A stretch of 64,000 nt of DNA from Algoriphagus sp. CAU 1675 (GTDB lineage: Bacteria; Bacteroidota; Bacteroidia; Cytophagales; Cyclobacteriaceae), in contig NZ_JARHUI010000002.1 of the NCBI RefSeq assembly GCF_029222925.1, positions 620,001 to 684,000 of the forward strand, in the 5' to 3' direction. Positions within the stretch are counted from its first letter, which is position 1; each line of letters starts with the position of its first letter. Under the pieces are notes generated by a model. That model was not told the DNA's origin and ran no database searches. It saw only the letters and a list, made by a program, of their open reading frames with translations. Both the position numbers and the translations under genes were made by a program. Shown in pieces: positions 44,251 through 54,065 of the stretch.

Positions 44251-45993
44251 ATGAGCTTTCAAATCAAAACTTCCGGAGAGCCCTACGACGTCATCATCGT
44301 TGGTTCCGGAGCAGGTGGGGGCATGGCCTCCAAGATACTTTCCGAAGCTGGACTCGCCGTAGCAGTAGTAGAAGCTGGAGGGGATTTTGATCCTGCGAAA
44401 GATGAAGACAGAACACAATTGAGGCCACCATGGGAATCTCCTCGAAGAGGTGCCGGAACCCGGATCCGTCCATTCGGCGACTTTGACCAAGCCATTGGCG
44501 GATGGGATATAGAGGGAGAGCCGTATACCCGAAAAAACGGGACCCAATTTGACTGGTTCCGATCCAGAATGGTGGGAGGTAGAACCAACCATTGGGGTAG
44601 AATTTCCCTTCGTTTTGGCCCCAATGACTTCAAAAGAGCAAGCATTGACGGATTGGGTGACAACTGGCCCATTGGATACGATGATCTCAAGCCTTACTAT
44701 GACAAGGTAGACCAATTGATTGGGGTCTTTGGAACCAAAGAGGGCATCTACAATGAGCCTGATGGATTTTTCCTTCCTCCTCCCAAACCAAGATTGCATG
44801 AACTCTTTATAAAAAAGGGAGCGGATAAGGCAGCAATCCCAATGATCCCTTCCCGCCTTTCCATGCTGACTCGCCCCATCAACAATGAGCGGGGAGTCTG
44901 CTTCTTCTGCTCCCAGTGTAACCGTGCCTGTCAGGTGTATGCTGACTTCTCTGCAGGAACCTGTCTGGTACACCCAGCCATGAAAAAAGGAAAAGTAGAC
45001 CTTTATACCCATTCCATGGTCCGCAAGGTAACTACCGATGACCAAGGAAAGGCAACCGGGGTTTCTTTCGTCAGCAAAGTGGACATGAAGGAATACAAAC
45101 TCCGGGCACGCGTGGTAGTCCTTGGGGCATCTGCCTGTGAGTCCGCAAGAATCATGATGAATTCAACTTCCAAGTCACATCCGAATGGAATCGGTGCAGA
45201 TTCGGGAGTATTGGGAAGATACCTGCACGACTCTACGGGAGCTGATAGAATGGGAATCATGCCTGACCTGATTGACCGGGACCGCTACAATGAAGACGGA
45301 GTGGGTGGTATGCACATGTATACTCCATGGTGGCTCGACAATAAAAAGCTGGACTTTGCAAGAGGCTATCATATCGAATACTGGGGCGGAATGGGCCAAC
45401 CAGCCTATGGTACAGGCGGAAGCATGGATTCCATGCGTCAGTATATCAAGGATGAGTTTGGAAATCCAAGCCCGAACGGGGGGTATGGTGAAGGATTGAA
45501 AAAAGACATTCGAAGAATTTACGGTTCTACTTTGGGAATGTCAGGTAGAGGAGAAAGTATTCCTCGCTACGACAACTACTGTGAAATCGACCCTAATGTG
45601 GTTGACAAATATGGAATTCCAGTTCTTAGATTCAACTACAATTGGACAGACCAGGAAATCAAGCAGGCCAAGCACATGCAGGACACCTTCGAAGAAATCC
45701 TGACCAATGCAGGAGCGATCTTGTTGGGTAAGAAACCCGGACCGGAAACAAAATATGGTTTGGCAGCGCCGGGAAGAATCATCCACGAAGTGGGAACCAC
45801 CAGAATGGGAAATGATCCGAAAAGTTCCGTCGTCAACTCCAACTGCCAGGTACATGACTGCAAAAACCTGTTCGTAGTAGATGCAGGACCATTCGTATCT
45901 CAGGCGGACAAGAACCCAACCTGGACCATTTTGGCCCTCTCCTGGAGAACCTCAGATTACATTGTTTCAGAATTGACAAAGAAAAACATCTAA
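44251..45993 (+). CDS. GMC-family oxidoreductase, catalytic subunit
   Basis: A 580-residue flavoprotein with an N-terminal FAD-binding GSGAGGGMASK motif (about residues 17-27) and a C-terminal GMC domain ending ALSWRTSDYI. FFCSQCNRACQ gives a cysteine cluster near residue 220 that may be structural. It probably oxidises a sugar or alcohol and passes electrons through the membrane-associated partner encoded 3 bases downstream. The N-terminus has no clear signal peptide, so export could be by co-transport with the Tat partner. Confidence 0.9.
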   Translation: MSFQIKTSGEPYDVIIVGSGAGGGMASKILSEAGLAVAVVEAGGDFDPAKDEDRTQLRPPWESPRRGAGTRIRPFGDFDQAIGGWDIEGEPYTRKNGTQFDWFRSRMVGGRTNHWGRISLRFGPNDFKRASIDGLGDNWPIGYDDLKPYYDKVDQLIGVFGTKEGIYNEPDGFFLPPPKPRLHELFIKKGADKAAIPMIPSRLSMLTRPINNERGVCFFCSQCNRACQVYADFSAGTCLVHPAMKKGKVDLYTHSMVRKVTTDDQGKATGVSFVSKVDMKEYKLRARVVVLGASACESARIMMNSTSKSHPNGIGADSGVLGRYLHDSTGADRMGIMPDLIDRDRYNEDGVGGMHMYTPWWLDNKKLDFARGYHIEYWGGMGQPAYGTGGSMDSMRQYIKDEFGNPSPNGGYGEGLKKDIRRIYGSTLGMSGRGESIPRYDNYCEIDPNVVDKYGIPVLRFNYNWTDQEIKQAKHMQDTFEEILTNAGAILLGKKPGPETKYGLAAPGRIIHEVGTTRMGNDPKSSVVNSNCQVHDCKNLFVVDAGPFVSQADKNPTWTILALSWRTSDYIVSELTKKNI

Positions 45994-45996
45994 GCC

Positions 45997-46701
45997 ATGA
46001 ACAGAAGAGAAAACCTAAAACTACTCTTTGCTGGCTCCTTGGGAGCGGGCTTATTGATGACAGGATGCGAACCTGAGGAGGCTCCTGTTCAGGGACAGGT
46101 ATTCACCGGAGGCACACCGGGAGGAAGAACCGAAGAGGAAAAAATAAGAGATGCCAAATTGCTGGCTGAAAAGTTTTTCACGGATGAGGAACGAAAAAAA
46201 CTGGACACCTTGGTAGACATCATCATGCCAGCTGACTCCGAATCACCCGCTGCTACAGAATTAAAAGTGACGGATTTCATTGACTTTATGATGGTCGATC
46301 AACCGGGAAATCAAACCCGCATGAGAGGGGGACTGATGTGGTTGGATTTTGAGGCAGATGAAAAATTCGGAAAACCTTTCAATGAACTCAGCCATGAGCA
46401 GGTGATTGAGATTGTGGAGGAAGTAGCTTGGCCTGACAAAGCCAAACCTGAATATGAAGGAGCCGTAAGATGGTTCAATCTGTTGAGGAACCTGACTTGT
46501 TCAGGATATTTCTCCACCGAAGCCGGTTGGAAATACATGGGCTACAAAGGCAACCAGCCCAACGTATGGGATGGGGTTCCTCAAAGTGTCCTTGATAAAC
46601 ACGGGCTTGCAAACCCCGAAAAATATGCTGATCTGTATCTCAAACCCGAGGACAGAGGCAAAATAGCCCAGTGGGATGAAGAAGGAAATCTCATCGGTTA
46701 A
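45997..46701 (+). CDS. Gluconate 2-dehydrogenase subunit 3-family Tat lipoprotein
   Basis: A 234-residue protein with a twin-arginine-like start (MNRRENLKLLFAG) and a lipobox (LMTGC at about 21-25), so a Tat-exported lipoprotein. The body matches the small subunit that accompanies GMC oxidoreductases. It starts three bases after the catalytic gene and may carry that subunit across the membrane. A terminator follows. Confidence 0.88.
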   Translation: MNRRENLKLLFAGSLGAGLLMTGCEPEEAPVQGQVFTGGTPGGRTEEEKIRDAKLLAEKFFTDEERKKLDTLVDIIMPADSESPAATELKVTDFIDFMMVDQPGNQTRMRGGLMWLDFEADEKFGKPFNELSHEQVIEIVEEVAWPDKAKPEYEGAVRWFNLLRNLTCSGYFSTEAGWKYMGYKGNQPNVWDGVPQSVLDKHGLANPEKYADLYLKPEDRGKIAQWDEEGNLIG

Positions 46702-46718
46702 ACGGTACTGAAACTTTA

Positions 46719-46749
46719 AAAAACCACGGCTAGAAACCGTGGTTTTTTC
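46719..46749 (+). terminator. Terminator of the GMC operon
   Basis: AAACCACGG and CCGTGGTTT with a seven-base loop, followed by TTTTTTC. Confidence 0.82.
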
Positions 46750-46786
46750 ATATAGTTGTATTTTCCCGAATTCAATTGATCAAATC

Positions 46787-47845
46787 ATGATAAAACGGTT
46801 TTCAAAAGCCACTTCTTGGTGTGCCCTGTTCCTCCTTCCATTACTTTTCGCATGTTCTAAAAGTGTCACTATGACCAGGCTTATGCCGGCGCCTGTATCT
46901 GTCCCAAATGAAATTCAGAAAATTGTAATCGTAGACCGAACCAAGCCCCAAAACGAGACGATTTCAATTATCGAGGGAATGATGACCGGAGAGCTGCCAT
47001 TCGAAGTCAAAAACTCCATCCAAGCGACACTTTCTTCACTTCAGCAAAACCTCAACACCTCCCCAAGATTCGAGATCATACGAGCCAATGACCGCCTTAC
47101 GGGAGGTCTATTCGGACAGGAATTTCCGGATCCACTGAGCTGGAGAACTGTTGGTCAACTTTGCCAAAAGTACCAAGCAGATGCCGTACTCACACTGGAG
47201 ATGTTCAGTTCGGACTTCATAGTCACCGACAAGCAACAGATGATCAAAAAGGTGATCACCGAAGGTAAAACCAGAAGGACCATTGAGGTAATGGGCTATC
47301 GTTTGGAAGGAATAGCCTCGGTCAGTGCAGGCTTCCGCCTTTATGATCCCCAAACCCGGTCGATCATTGATCAGCAAAGGTTTGAAAAAACAAATACCTG
47401 GTCTGCTGAAGCTGAAACCAAAACCCAAGCCATGGCACTCTTGATTGCAAAAGCAGATGCTACACGGATTGTGGGAGAAATGGCCGGTGCTGGTTATGCA
47501 TCCAAAATCGCCCCTATGTACAGGAATATTTCCCGCCAGTTTTATCCAAAATCCAAAACACATCCTGCAGTGGCCCAAGGTGCACGATTTGCGGATGTAG
47601 GGAAATGGGATGAGGCGATTGAAGTATGGGAGGATGCCCTCTACAATGCCGATGACAAATCCGGGGGTATGCTTTGCTATGATATAGCTGTAGCTTATGA
47701 AGTTTTGGGGATTTTAGAGTTGGCAAAAGAATGGGCTGGAAGAGCTTATACTGATTACGGACTCAAAAAAGGGAGGGATTATGTCAGAACCCTTAACTAT
47801 GAGATTTCCAGGGAGGAGTTGGTGAACCAACAAATGAGTCAATAA
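46787..47845 (+). CDS. DUF6340-like lipoprotein
   Basis: A 352-residue protein with signal peptide and lipobox LLFACSK. The N-terminal domain (about 30-220) matches the DUF6340 type of Bacteroidota, and the last 100 residues have a TPR-like look (GARFADVGKWDEAIEVWEDAL, SGGMLCYDIAVAYEVLG). Function unknown. I start at the ATG at 46787, where the signal peptide begins. Confidence 0.85.
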   Translation: MIKRFSKATSWCALFLLPLLFACSKSVTMTRLMPAPVSVPNEIQKIVIVDRTKPQNETISIIEGMMTGELPFEVKNSIQATLSSLQQNLNTSPRFEIIRANDRLTGGLFGQEFPDPLSWRTVGQLCQKYQADAVLTLEMFSSDFIVTDKQQMIKKVITEGKTRRTIEVMGYRLEGIASVSAGFRLYDPQTRSIIDQQRFEKTNTWSAEAETKTQAMALLIAKADATRIVGEMAGAGYASKIAPMYRNISRQFYPKSKTHPAVAQGARFADVGKWDEAIEVWEDALYNADDKSGGMLCYDIAVAYEVLGILELAKEWAGRAYTDYGLKKGRDYVRTLNYEISREELVNQQMSQ

Positions 47846-47906
47846 TTTTTTAGGTAAACACTTGAAAATAAACGCTTGATTTAGTTTATTAAGAAAAAAT
47901 CAGGCA

Positions 47907-49046
47907 ATGGGAAAATTTTTAAACTTTGCGGTCCTGATGGCCGCATTTTTTGCTTGGGGGTGTAGCTCCGGCAATAGAGAAACCCAAACCATTTCCGGCT
48001 CCCAAGAATGGGAATTGGTAATCGAAGATTCGATTCAGGTGGATTACTTGGGTCGGGTAGATGGTTTGGAGTTTAAAAACGGAAAAGGGGTTCTTTTCAA
48101 TTTCAAGGAAAATAAACTGTTGGAGTTTGACAAAAACGGAAAAATCCTTCATGCGCAAAGTTATCCCTTCGATGGTCCAGACAAAGTCTTTTACCCGATA
48201 CAGCTCAAATACACGGGAAATGGAAAGCTCTACGGCGCCAGCTTTATCGGATGGCTGTATGAGTTTAATTCAGACCTGACCTTCAAGCGTGAAATCAAAT
48301 TGCCTTTTTTGACCGAAGCGAAAGATGGAGGCAGCTTAATAAGAGTGTTGGATGAATGGAGAGACGAATTAATCCTGTATTATCCAGGTCGAGAAGGAGC
48401 CGATCCCTATGATTCTTTCTTTTTCAGAGATCATTATTTATTGGAAAAGGTAAATCCAGAAACTGGAGAAGCTGAGCCAATGATCCGAATTCCCACCACG
48501 TCAAGATATTCCTCTGACAAATATTTTGAGAGGACTTGGGTGAACTTTGGCATTCTTGGAGACACTTTGTATCTGACCCTGGTAAACGAGCCTTTGATCC
48601 ACCTCTATGATTTAGCTGAAAATGGAAAATATTTAAAAACTATCCCCTTCAATCCAAACAAATTTGAGGACAATAGGGAACATAGTGAACCATATCAATA
48701 CATCTCAGGGACCAGGATGCTAGATGCCAGAATTAAGCAACTTTTCCCCACCCGGGAAGGTATTGTAGTCACCTACGACGAGGGAATTAGAGAAGATATT
48801 TTTGTGCAAAATGAGCTAAGGGACCCCAAAAAATTCCCGCTCTATCCCCAATTCCAAAATCAGGTTTTGAAAATCGTTCGGTTGGACGGGAGCCTTTCCA
48901 ACGAAATCATCATTCCCAATCATATTGAGCGGTTGGTTGGAATCACCTCTCTGAGCGAACCTTTTTATGGCCTCCGAAACGACGAATGGATTGGCGAGGA
49001 ACAGGATTATATTACCTTTTACAAACTTAAACTGATCAGAAAATGA
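47907..49046 (+). CDS. Propeller-like lipoprotein, paralogue A
   Basis: A 379-residue lipoprotein (lipobox AWGCSS) with a repeated beta-strand pattern like a six-bladed propeller; similar to DUF4221-type proteins, an assignment I hold loosely. Shared with the next gene are DS.xVDYLG near the N-terminus, YPGR, S.YSS, GD.L.L and NEP. The two coding sequences are fused by an ATGA overlap. No catalytic motif is visible. Function unknown. Confidence 0.82.
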   Translation: MGKFLNFAVLMAAFFAWGCSSGNRETQTISGSQEWELVIEDSIQVDYLGRVDGLEFKNGKGVLFNFKENKLLEFDKNGKILHAQSYPFDGPDKVFYPIQLKYTGNGKLYGASFIGWLYEFNSDLTFKREIKLPFLTEAKDGGSLIRVLDEWRDELILYYPGREGADPYDSFFFRDHYLLEKVNPETGEAEPMIRIPTTSRYSSDKYFERTWVNFGILGDTLYLTLVNEPLIHLYDLAENGKYLKTIPFNPNKFEDNREHSEPYQYISGTRMLDARIKQLFPTREGIVVTYDEGIREDIFVQNELRDPKKFPLYPQFQNQVLKIVRLDGSLSNEIIIPNHIERLVGITSLSEPFYGLRNDEWIGEEQDYITFYKLKLIRK

Positions 49047-50215
49047 AAGACAAAAACCAATTTTTGCTACCACTTCTAGCTCTTATTTTGTCCTTTTCCT
49101 GTAGTCAAAAAGAGGAACAACTCTCCGAAAAACCCCTCTCCGACCAACAGCTCAAATTCGAAATCTACGATTCCTTGGTGGTGGATTATTTGGGAAATCT
49201 CATGTTGATGGACATCAGTCCTGATGGGGAAAACTACCTGATGATTGATCAAAATACGGACACTGTTTTTGTCACCGATTCTCAGGGAGAAATCAAACAC
49301 AAATACTACCGAAATGGAGATGACCCAGAAGCAATTCCTGGTAACCGATCAGGATTAGGTAAGTTTTTGGATAATCAAACCATCCTGATACCAGGAAGCC
49401 AAGGAATTGCAACCTATGAAGTCTCAGGAAAGCTTAAAAAAGTATTCAAACCTGAATTCACAGGGATGGCGAATCTAGTTATCCCTTTCAATCAAGTGCA
49501 TGGTGTTTCAGGTGAAAAAGTTTATATCTACCTGCCAGGAAGATACAGTGACTTGGGACAGCAAGGCTTGGATTTCCAGAAAAATTCGAAACGACTGGAG
49601 GTTTTAGATCTAAAGTCAGGAGAATTTGAATCTGTGATACCTTTTCCAAAGGAGTCCAAATACAGCAGCGAAACGCAGGAGTTCGGAAGTTTAGACTTTT
49701 ACACCACCTTTAAAATCGAAGGAGACTCCTTATTCTTATTTTTTAGAAATGAACCCAAGCTTTTTGTCTATCATTTATCCAATCTAGAAACGCCGGCCAG
49801 CGTCAAGTCTATTCCTTATCCAGAGTTTATTGAACGAAAAGTGGACGATAAACCCGTAAACGGCGGATTCAATATTAGAGATTTCTTTCTAGGAACGAAT
49901 CTTTCCTTGTTTCCAACTGAATACGGAGATTTTATAATTCAATATACAACAGGCCTAACCGATGAGGAAGCCAATGAAGTCACTACAGCGGCAGGAACTG
50001 ACTTCAATAAAATGTTTGAGGACGCAGAAAAACTCAATGATGGAGGCTTTGTACTTTTTGACGGAAGCCAACTCAGTCCGATCATCGATAAACCGGAAAG
50101 CCTTGGCACGCTCAACAAGTATGTCTCCAAGGATGAAATCTGGTTTTCCCTCAATTTTGAAGAAGCTGAAAACGACTATTCAGTCATTTATAAAACACGC
50201 CTAGTCAGCCAATAA
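49043..50215 (+). CDS. Propeller-like lipoprotein, paralogue B
   Basis: A 390-residue lipoprotein (lipobox SFSCSQ followed by K-E-E-Q, like the surface export signal of Bacteroidota lipoproteins). It matches paralogue A over its full length with moderate identity, so the pair arose by duplication and then diverged. No enzyme motif seen. It may be surface-exposed; that is inference. Confidence 0.82.
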   Translation: MKDKNQFLLPLLALILSFSCSQKEEQLSEKPLSDQQLKFEIYDSLVVDYLGNLMLMDISPDGENYLMIDQNTDTVFVTDSQGEIKHKYYRNGDDPEAIPGNRSGLGKFLDNQTILIPGSQGIATYEVSGKLKKVFKPEFTGMANLVIPFNQVHGVSGEKVYIYLPGRYSDLGQQGLDFQKNSKRLEVLDLKSGEFESVIPFPKESKYSSETQEFGSLDFYTTFKIEGDSLFLFFRNEPKLFVYHLSNLETPASVKSIPYPEFIERKVDDKPVNGGFNIRDFFLGTNLSLFPTEYGDFIIQYTTGLTDEEANEVTTAAGTDFNKMFEDAEKLNDGGFVLFDGSQLSPIIDKPESLGTLNKYVSKDEIWFSLNFEEAENDYSVIYKTRLVSQ

Positions 50216-50244
50216 ATACCACTTATCCATTCCCTTTCCTTTTT

Positions 50245-50272
50245 GCAGGCAAAGCCAATCGCTTTTGCCTGC
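50245..50272. repeat. Inverted repeat between the lipoprotein pair and the BNR gene
   Basis: GCAGGCAAA and TTTGCCTGC are separated by about ten bases. No T-run follows on either strand, so it is not a standard terminator. It may be an operator or mRNA stem 37 bases upstream of the BNR gene. Confidence 0.45.
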
Positions 50273-50308
50273 GATTGTTTATATTTCATTCTGATCTATA
50301 AAATTTCT

Positions 50309-52816
50309 ATGAAAAAATCATCGACCTACCTGATATGGGCTGCAGCAGGATTGCTTAGTCTAGGGGCTGTACAAGCCCAAGATGTCAAGCCCACCACCGA
50401 AAAACAATTGGTGACGGCGGTTGAAAAGCATCGCGAAATGCTTGCCAATTCCCCACTGAAAAGCTTTAAAGCCCGAAACATCGGCCCAACCAATATGTCA
50501 GGCCGGATCGTGGATATCGAAGTAGCTAACAACAGAAATACGTTCTATGTCGCTGCGGCTTCCGGTGGTGTCTGGAAAACAGAAGATAACGGACAGTCCT
50601 TTACCCCGATTTTTGACCATCAGGGTGCTTTGGGTATTGGGGATATGGCGCTATCCCCTTCGAATAACAATATTCTCTGGGTAGGAACTGGTGAAAATAA
50701 TTCCAGCCGATCCACCTATGCAGGAGCTGGGGTTTATAAATCCACAGATGGAGGCAAAACATGGGAAATGATGGGACTCCCCCATTCCCATCATATTGGC
50801 CAGATACAGATTCACCCTACCAACCCGGATATAGTTTGGGTAGGGGCGATGGGTTCACTTTATTCCAAAAACAAGGAGCGGGGACTCTACAAAACCACGG
50901 ACGGTGGCAAGACTTGGAAAAAAGTTCTATACATAGATGACAACACCGGGATCATTGACATTAAAGTACATCCCAACAATCCTGACATTCTCTTGGCCGC
51001 TTCCTGGGAGAGATTCAGACAAGCTCATGATTTTATCGGAAACGGAAAGGGATCCTCCATTTGGAGATCCGAAGACGGAGGAAATACCTGGAAAAAGGCT
51101 GTTCAAGGTTTCCCACAGGATGAATTCGTGGGAAGGATTGGTTTTGACTTTGCCCAAAGCCAGCCGAATGTCGTCTATGCATTATTGGATAATCAAGGAC
51201 CTTCCGAAAAGGAGCCGGAAGCTCCCCGTCAGAGAAGGGGACCGCAAGAGGAAAACCCTCTGAAATTCGAAGATTTCAAGGACATGAGTCTTGAAAACGC
51301 TTTGGGATTGGAAGATGAGCGACTCAATTCATTTCTGAGAAGAAATCAATTTGCTTCCAAGTACACTGCTTCAGAAATCAAGAGACAGCTAAAGACAGGA
51401 AAAATCACGACCGATCAAATCGCTAGTTACAATGGAAATGCAGTAGACGCAAATGCGGCAATGTTTGGAGCTCCAATTAAAGGCGCAGAGGTCTATCGCT
51501 CGGAGGATGCCGGAAAAAGCTGGAATAAAGTATCCGAATCCGACATCAGCCGTCTTTACAACACCTATGGGTATTACTTCGGCGAAATTCGGGTAAACAC
51601 CCAAAATGAGGATGAAATCTTTGTATTGGGAGTTCCTTTGCTGGTATCCAGAGACGGGGGTAAAAACTTTTCCAGAACTGACTCCATTGGAAGACCGCAT
51701 TCCGATCATCAATCCATGTGGATCAATCCTGAGGATGGAAAGCATATTCTCTTGGGGAATGACGGAGGGCTTTACCGCTCCTATGGAGGTGGTGAACGAT
51801 GGGATCATTTAAATACCCAAATGCCCATTTCCCAGTTTTATTCCATCATGGTGGATCAGGCTACTCCCTACAATATCTATGGAGGGATGCAGGATAATGG
51901 AGTATGGTTTGGAAAATCAACCAACGATCCATCTGATCCTTGGGAATCCCTAATGGGGGGAGATGGAATGGTGGTTGCCGTGGACACCCGCGACAATAAC
52001 ATTGTTTACACCGGATTCCAGTTTGGCAACTATTTCCGAATCGACAAAACCAGTGAAGAACGAAAACGAATTACCCCTGGCCATGACATTGGAAACGATC
52101 CCAACCGATGGAACTGGAGAACTCCTGCCCGACTGAGCCATCACAATCAGGACATTATCTACATGGGTTCCCAATACGTCTACCAAAGTTTGGATCAGGG
52201 AAGTACTTGGACCACCATTTCTCCCGATTTGACCAAAAATGAAAAGAGCGGAAATGTTCCTTTTGCAACCTTGACAGTAGTAGAGGAGTCACCTTTTGAA
52301 TTTGGGACCCTTTATGCAGGCTCTGACGATGGAAATGTGTGGGTCACCCGAAACAACGGAGGAAACTGGACGTCTTTAAATGCTGGATTGCCTCAGGACC
52401 GATGGGTGAGCTCCATTGCTCCATCCAAGCATCAGGAAGGATTGGTTTATATCACCTTGAATGGCTACCGATATGATGAATTCAATACCTACGCATTCAA
52501 AAGCGCTGACTACGGTAAAACCTGGACTTCCATCAAAGGCAATTTGCCCGAAGAATCCACCAACATCATTGTAGAAGATCATACAAACCCCAATATCCTT
52601 TATTTAGGAACTGATCATGGACTCTATGTCACCATGGATGGAGGAAACAACTGGAACCTGTTCCAAGGCGAAATACCGAATGTCGCTATATATGACATGG
52701 TAATTCAAGAGCGTGAAAACCATCTGGTGATTGGCTCACATGGAAGAAGCGTCTACATTGTTGAGCTTGGCCAGATTCATGAATTGGCAAATCCGGACAA
52801 AAAAGTAATGGATTAA
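50309..52816 (+). CDS. BNR/Asp-box repeat protein, sortilin-like propeller (secreted)
   Basis: An 835-residue protein with signal peptide (about 1-22, ending VQAQ). Repeated Asp boxes (STDGGKTW, TTDGGKTW, SEDGGNTW, SEDAGKSW and others) mark a beta-propeller of sortilin/VPS10 or exo-alpha-sialidase type. Many relatives are longer with a C-terminal domain; this one ends soon after SHGRSVYIVEL. The role is unknown, with hydrolase and receptor functions both possible. I start at the ATG at 50309, where the signal peptide begins. Confidence 0.88.
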   Translation: MKKSSTYLIWAAAGLLSLGAVQAQDVKPTTEKQLVTAVEKHREMLANSPLKSFKARNIGPTNMSGRIVDIEVANNRNTFYVAAASGGVWKTEDNGQSFTPIFDHQGALGIGDMALSPSNNNILWVGTGENNSSRSTYAGAGVYKSTDGGKTWEMMGLPHSHHIGQIQIHPTNPDIVWVGAMGSLYSKNKERGLYKTTDGGKTWKKVLYIDDNTGIIDIKVHPNNPDILLAASWERFRQAHDFIGNGKGSSIWRSEDGGNTWKKAVQGFPQDEFVGRIGFDFAQSQPNVVYALLDNQGPSEKEPEAPRQRRGPQEENPLKFEDFKDMSLENALGLEDERLNSFLRRNQFASKYTASEIKRQLKTGKITTDQIASYNGNAVDANAAMFGAPIKGAEVYRSEDAGKSWNKVSESDISRLYNTYGYYFGEIRVNTQNEDEIFVLGVPLLVSRDGGKNFSRTDSIGRPHSDHQSMWINPEDGKHILLGNDGGLYRSYGGGERWDHLNTQMPISQFYSIMVDQATPYNIYGGMQDNGVWFGKSTNDPSDPWESLMGGDGMVVAVDTRDNNIVYTGFQFGNYFRIDKTSEERKRITPGHDIGNDPNRWNWRTPARLSHHNQDIIYMGSQYVYQSLDQGSTWTTISPDLTKNEKSGNVPFATLTVVEESPFEFGTLYAGSDDGNVWVTRNNGGNWTSLNAGLPQDRWVSSIAPSKHQEGLVYITLNGYRYDEFNTYAFKSADYGKTWTSIKGNLPEESTNIIVEDHTNPNILYLGTDHGLYVTMDGGNNWNLFQGEIPNVAIYDMVIQERENHLVIGSHGRSVYIVELGQIHELANPDKKVMD

Positions 52817-52834
52817 TCACCCTTTAAAAATTTC

Positions 52835-52869
52835 AAAGCCCGTCAAATCTCTGTTTGACGGGCTTTTTT
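52835..52869. terminator. Terminator between the BNR gene and the beta-barrel gene
   Basis: AAAGCCCGTCAAA with a six-base loop and its complement, ending in TTTTT. Convergent genes on both sides. Confidence 0.85.
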
Positions 52870-52884
52870 AATATGGAAAACGAC

Positions 52885-53478
52885 TTAGAAAATCCTGAAA
52901 CCTACCGATAAAATCCATTGATTGATCCGCTGATCAGTCTCAAAAGTCCGGATTCTATCCGTGACATTTTGGAGAGAGCCTTCATATTTGGCATCAATGA
53001 TCATGTTCCCGATATCCAATCCTATCCCGGCTTGATAACCTAGGGTGGCCTTGTTATAGTCCACATCAGATACTTCCCCGACTACGTCCTCTAACTTGGA
53101 GTTGATATTTACACTTGCGATAGGTCCCGCTTGTAGCCTTAGAATTTTAAAAAACTTCATACCCATCATCACTGGGATATCCAGCCTGTTAAAACTTGCT
53201 TCAAAATCAGAATTCCCATCCATGATAGGTCCGTTATAGGAAAAGGTTCCTGAGGTTTGGGTAAACAGGAATTCAGGCTGTACAAAAAAACCAGTGCCCT
53301 CTATTCTGGCAAAGAGTCCTATATGGTAACCCGATTGGGTATCTCCCGCGCTAAAATCATCATTTTTAAAATCCAATTTGGTCTGGCTTATACCTACCTT
53401 GGGGCCGATACCGAATTTTTGGGAATAGCCGGCAAAGGATACAGCCAGCAAGGCGAATAAAAGAAGTGCTTTTTTCAT
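52885..53478 (-). CDS. Outer-membrane beta-barrel protein, PorT-like
   Basis: A 197-residue protein with signal peptide (about 1-19, ending AGYSQ) and alternating strand pattern. It starts KFGIGPKVGISQTKL and ends with F (SVGFRIF), as eight-stranded barrels do. Function unknown. Related in type to 11852-12400. Confidence 0.86.
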   Translation of the reverse strand: MKKALLLFALLAVSFAGYSQKFGIGPKVGISQTKLDFKNDDFSAGDTQSGYHIGLFARIEGTGFFVQPEFLFTQTSGTFSYNGPIMDGNSDFEASFNRLDIPVMMGMKFFKILRLQAGPIASVNINSKLEDVVGEVSDVDYNKATLGYQAGIGLDIGNMIIDAKYEGSLQNVTDRIRTFETDQRINQWILSVGFRIF

Positions 53479-53556
53479 GGCAGTGAGTATTGGTTTAGAA
53501 TGCTAGAACGAAAAACTTGGAAAAAAATTTAGCAATTCCCCTGCCAGAGAATGATT

Positions 53557-53928
53557 TTAGTTCAAAAAAGGACTCGCTTTGGTTTTGGCCAAATTGTATA
53601 AGTCCCAATAATCCATTGGTTTGGGTACAAGTGAATCAAATGGAACAGGAGTTTTTTTCCGATAATATTCCACATCGCCAGCAGTAAACCCTATTACGGG
53701 AATCGCCTTGGTCAACACATCCTCTTTCACTTTTCCCAAAAACTCAAGCCCGTCCATTTCAGGCATCATGATATCGGTTAAAATCACATTGAAACCCGGA
53801 TCCTTATGCAATTCCTCCAAGGCCTCCTTTCCATTATGCGCCACTACCACAGTATTGTGAGATTTCTCGAAGATTTTTTTCAAAACCAAGAGCTGAACTG
53901 CATCATCATCTACAACTAGTACCCGCAT
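53557..53928 (-). CDS. Single-domain response regulator (CheY-like)
   Basis: A 123-residue receiver domain without an output domain. Acidic pocket D7-D8-D9, phosphorylation site D52 in LTDIMMPEMDG, and the switch lysine in the VPKPMDYW segment. No histidine kinase nearby, so it is an orphan. It likely relays phosphate or acts through protein contact. Confidence 0.92.
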   Translation of the reverse strand: MRVLVVDDDAVQLLVLKKIFEKSHNTVVVAHNGKEALEELHKDPGFNVILTDIMMPEMDGLEFLGKVKEDVLTKAIPVIGFTAGDVEYYRKKTPVPFDSLVPKPMDYWDLYNLAKTKASPFLN

Positions 53929-54017
53929 AACCTCAAAATAAAATACTTTTTCAAGTATATGAAATTCATTTCGAATTTTACAAAATCTATTCCAATTCTG
54001 TGTGCAGGTAAATAAAA

Positions 54018-54043
54018 AAGGGGATTCTAAAACGAATCCCCTT
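54018..54043 (-). terminator. Terminator of the NSS transporter gene
   Basis: AAGGGGATTC and GAATCCCCTT with a six-base loop, followed on the minus strand by TTTTTTATTT. Confidence 0.82.
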
Positions 54044-54065
54044 CAAAATGAATGAGTTTTAGCTT

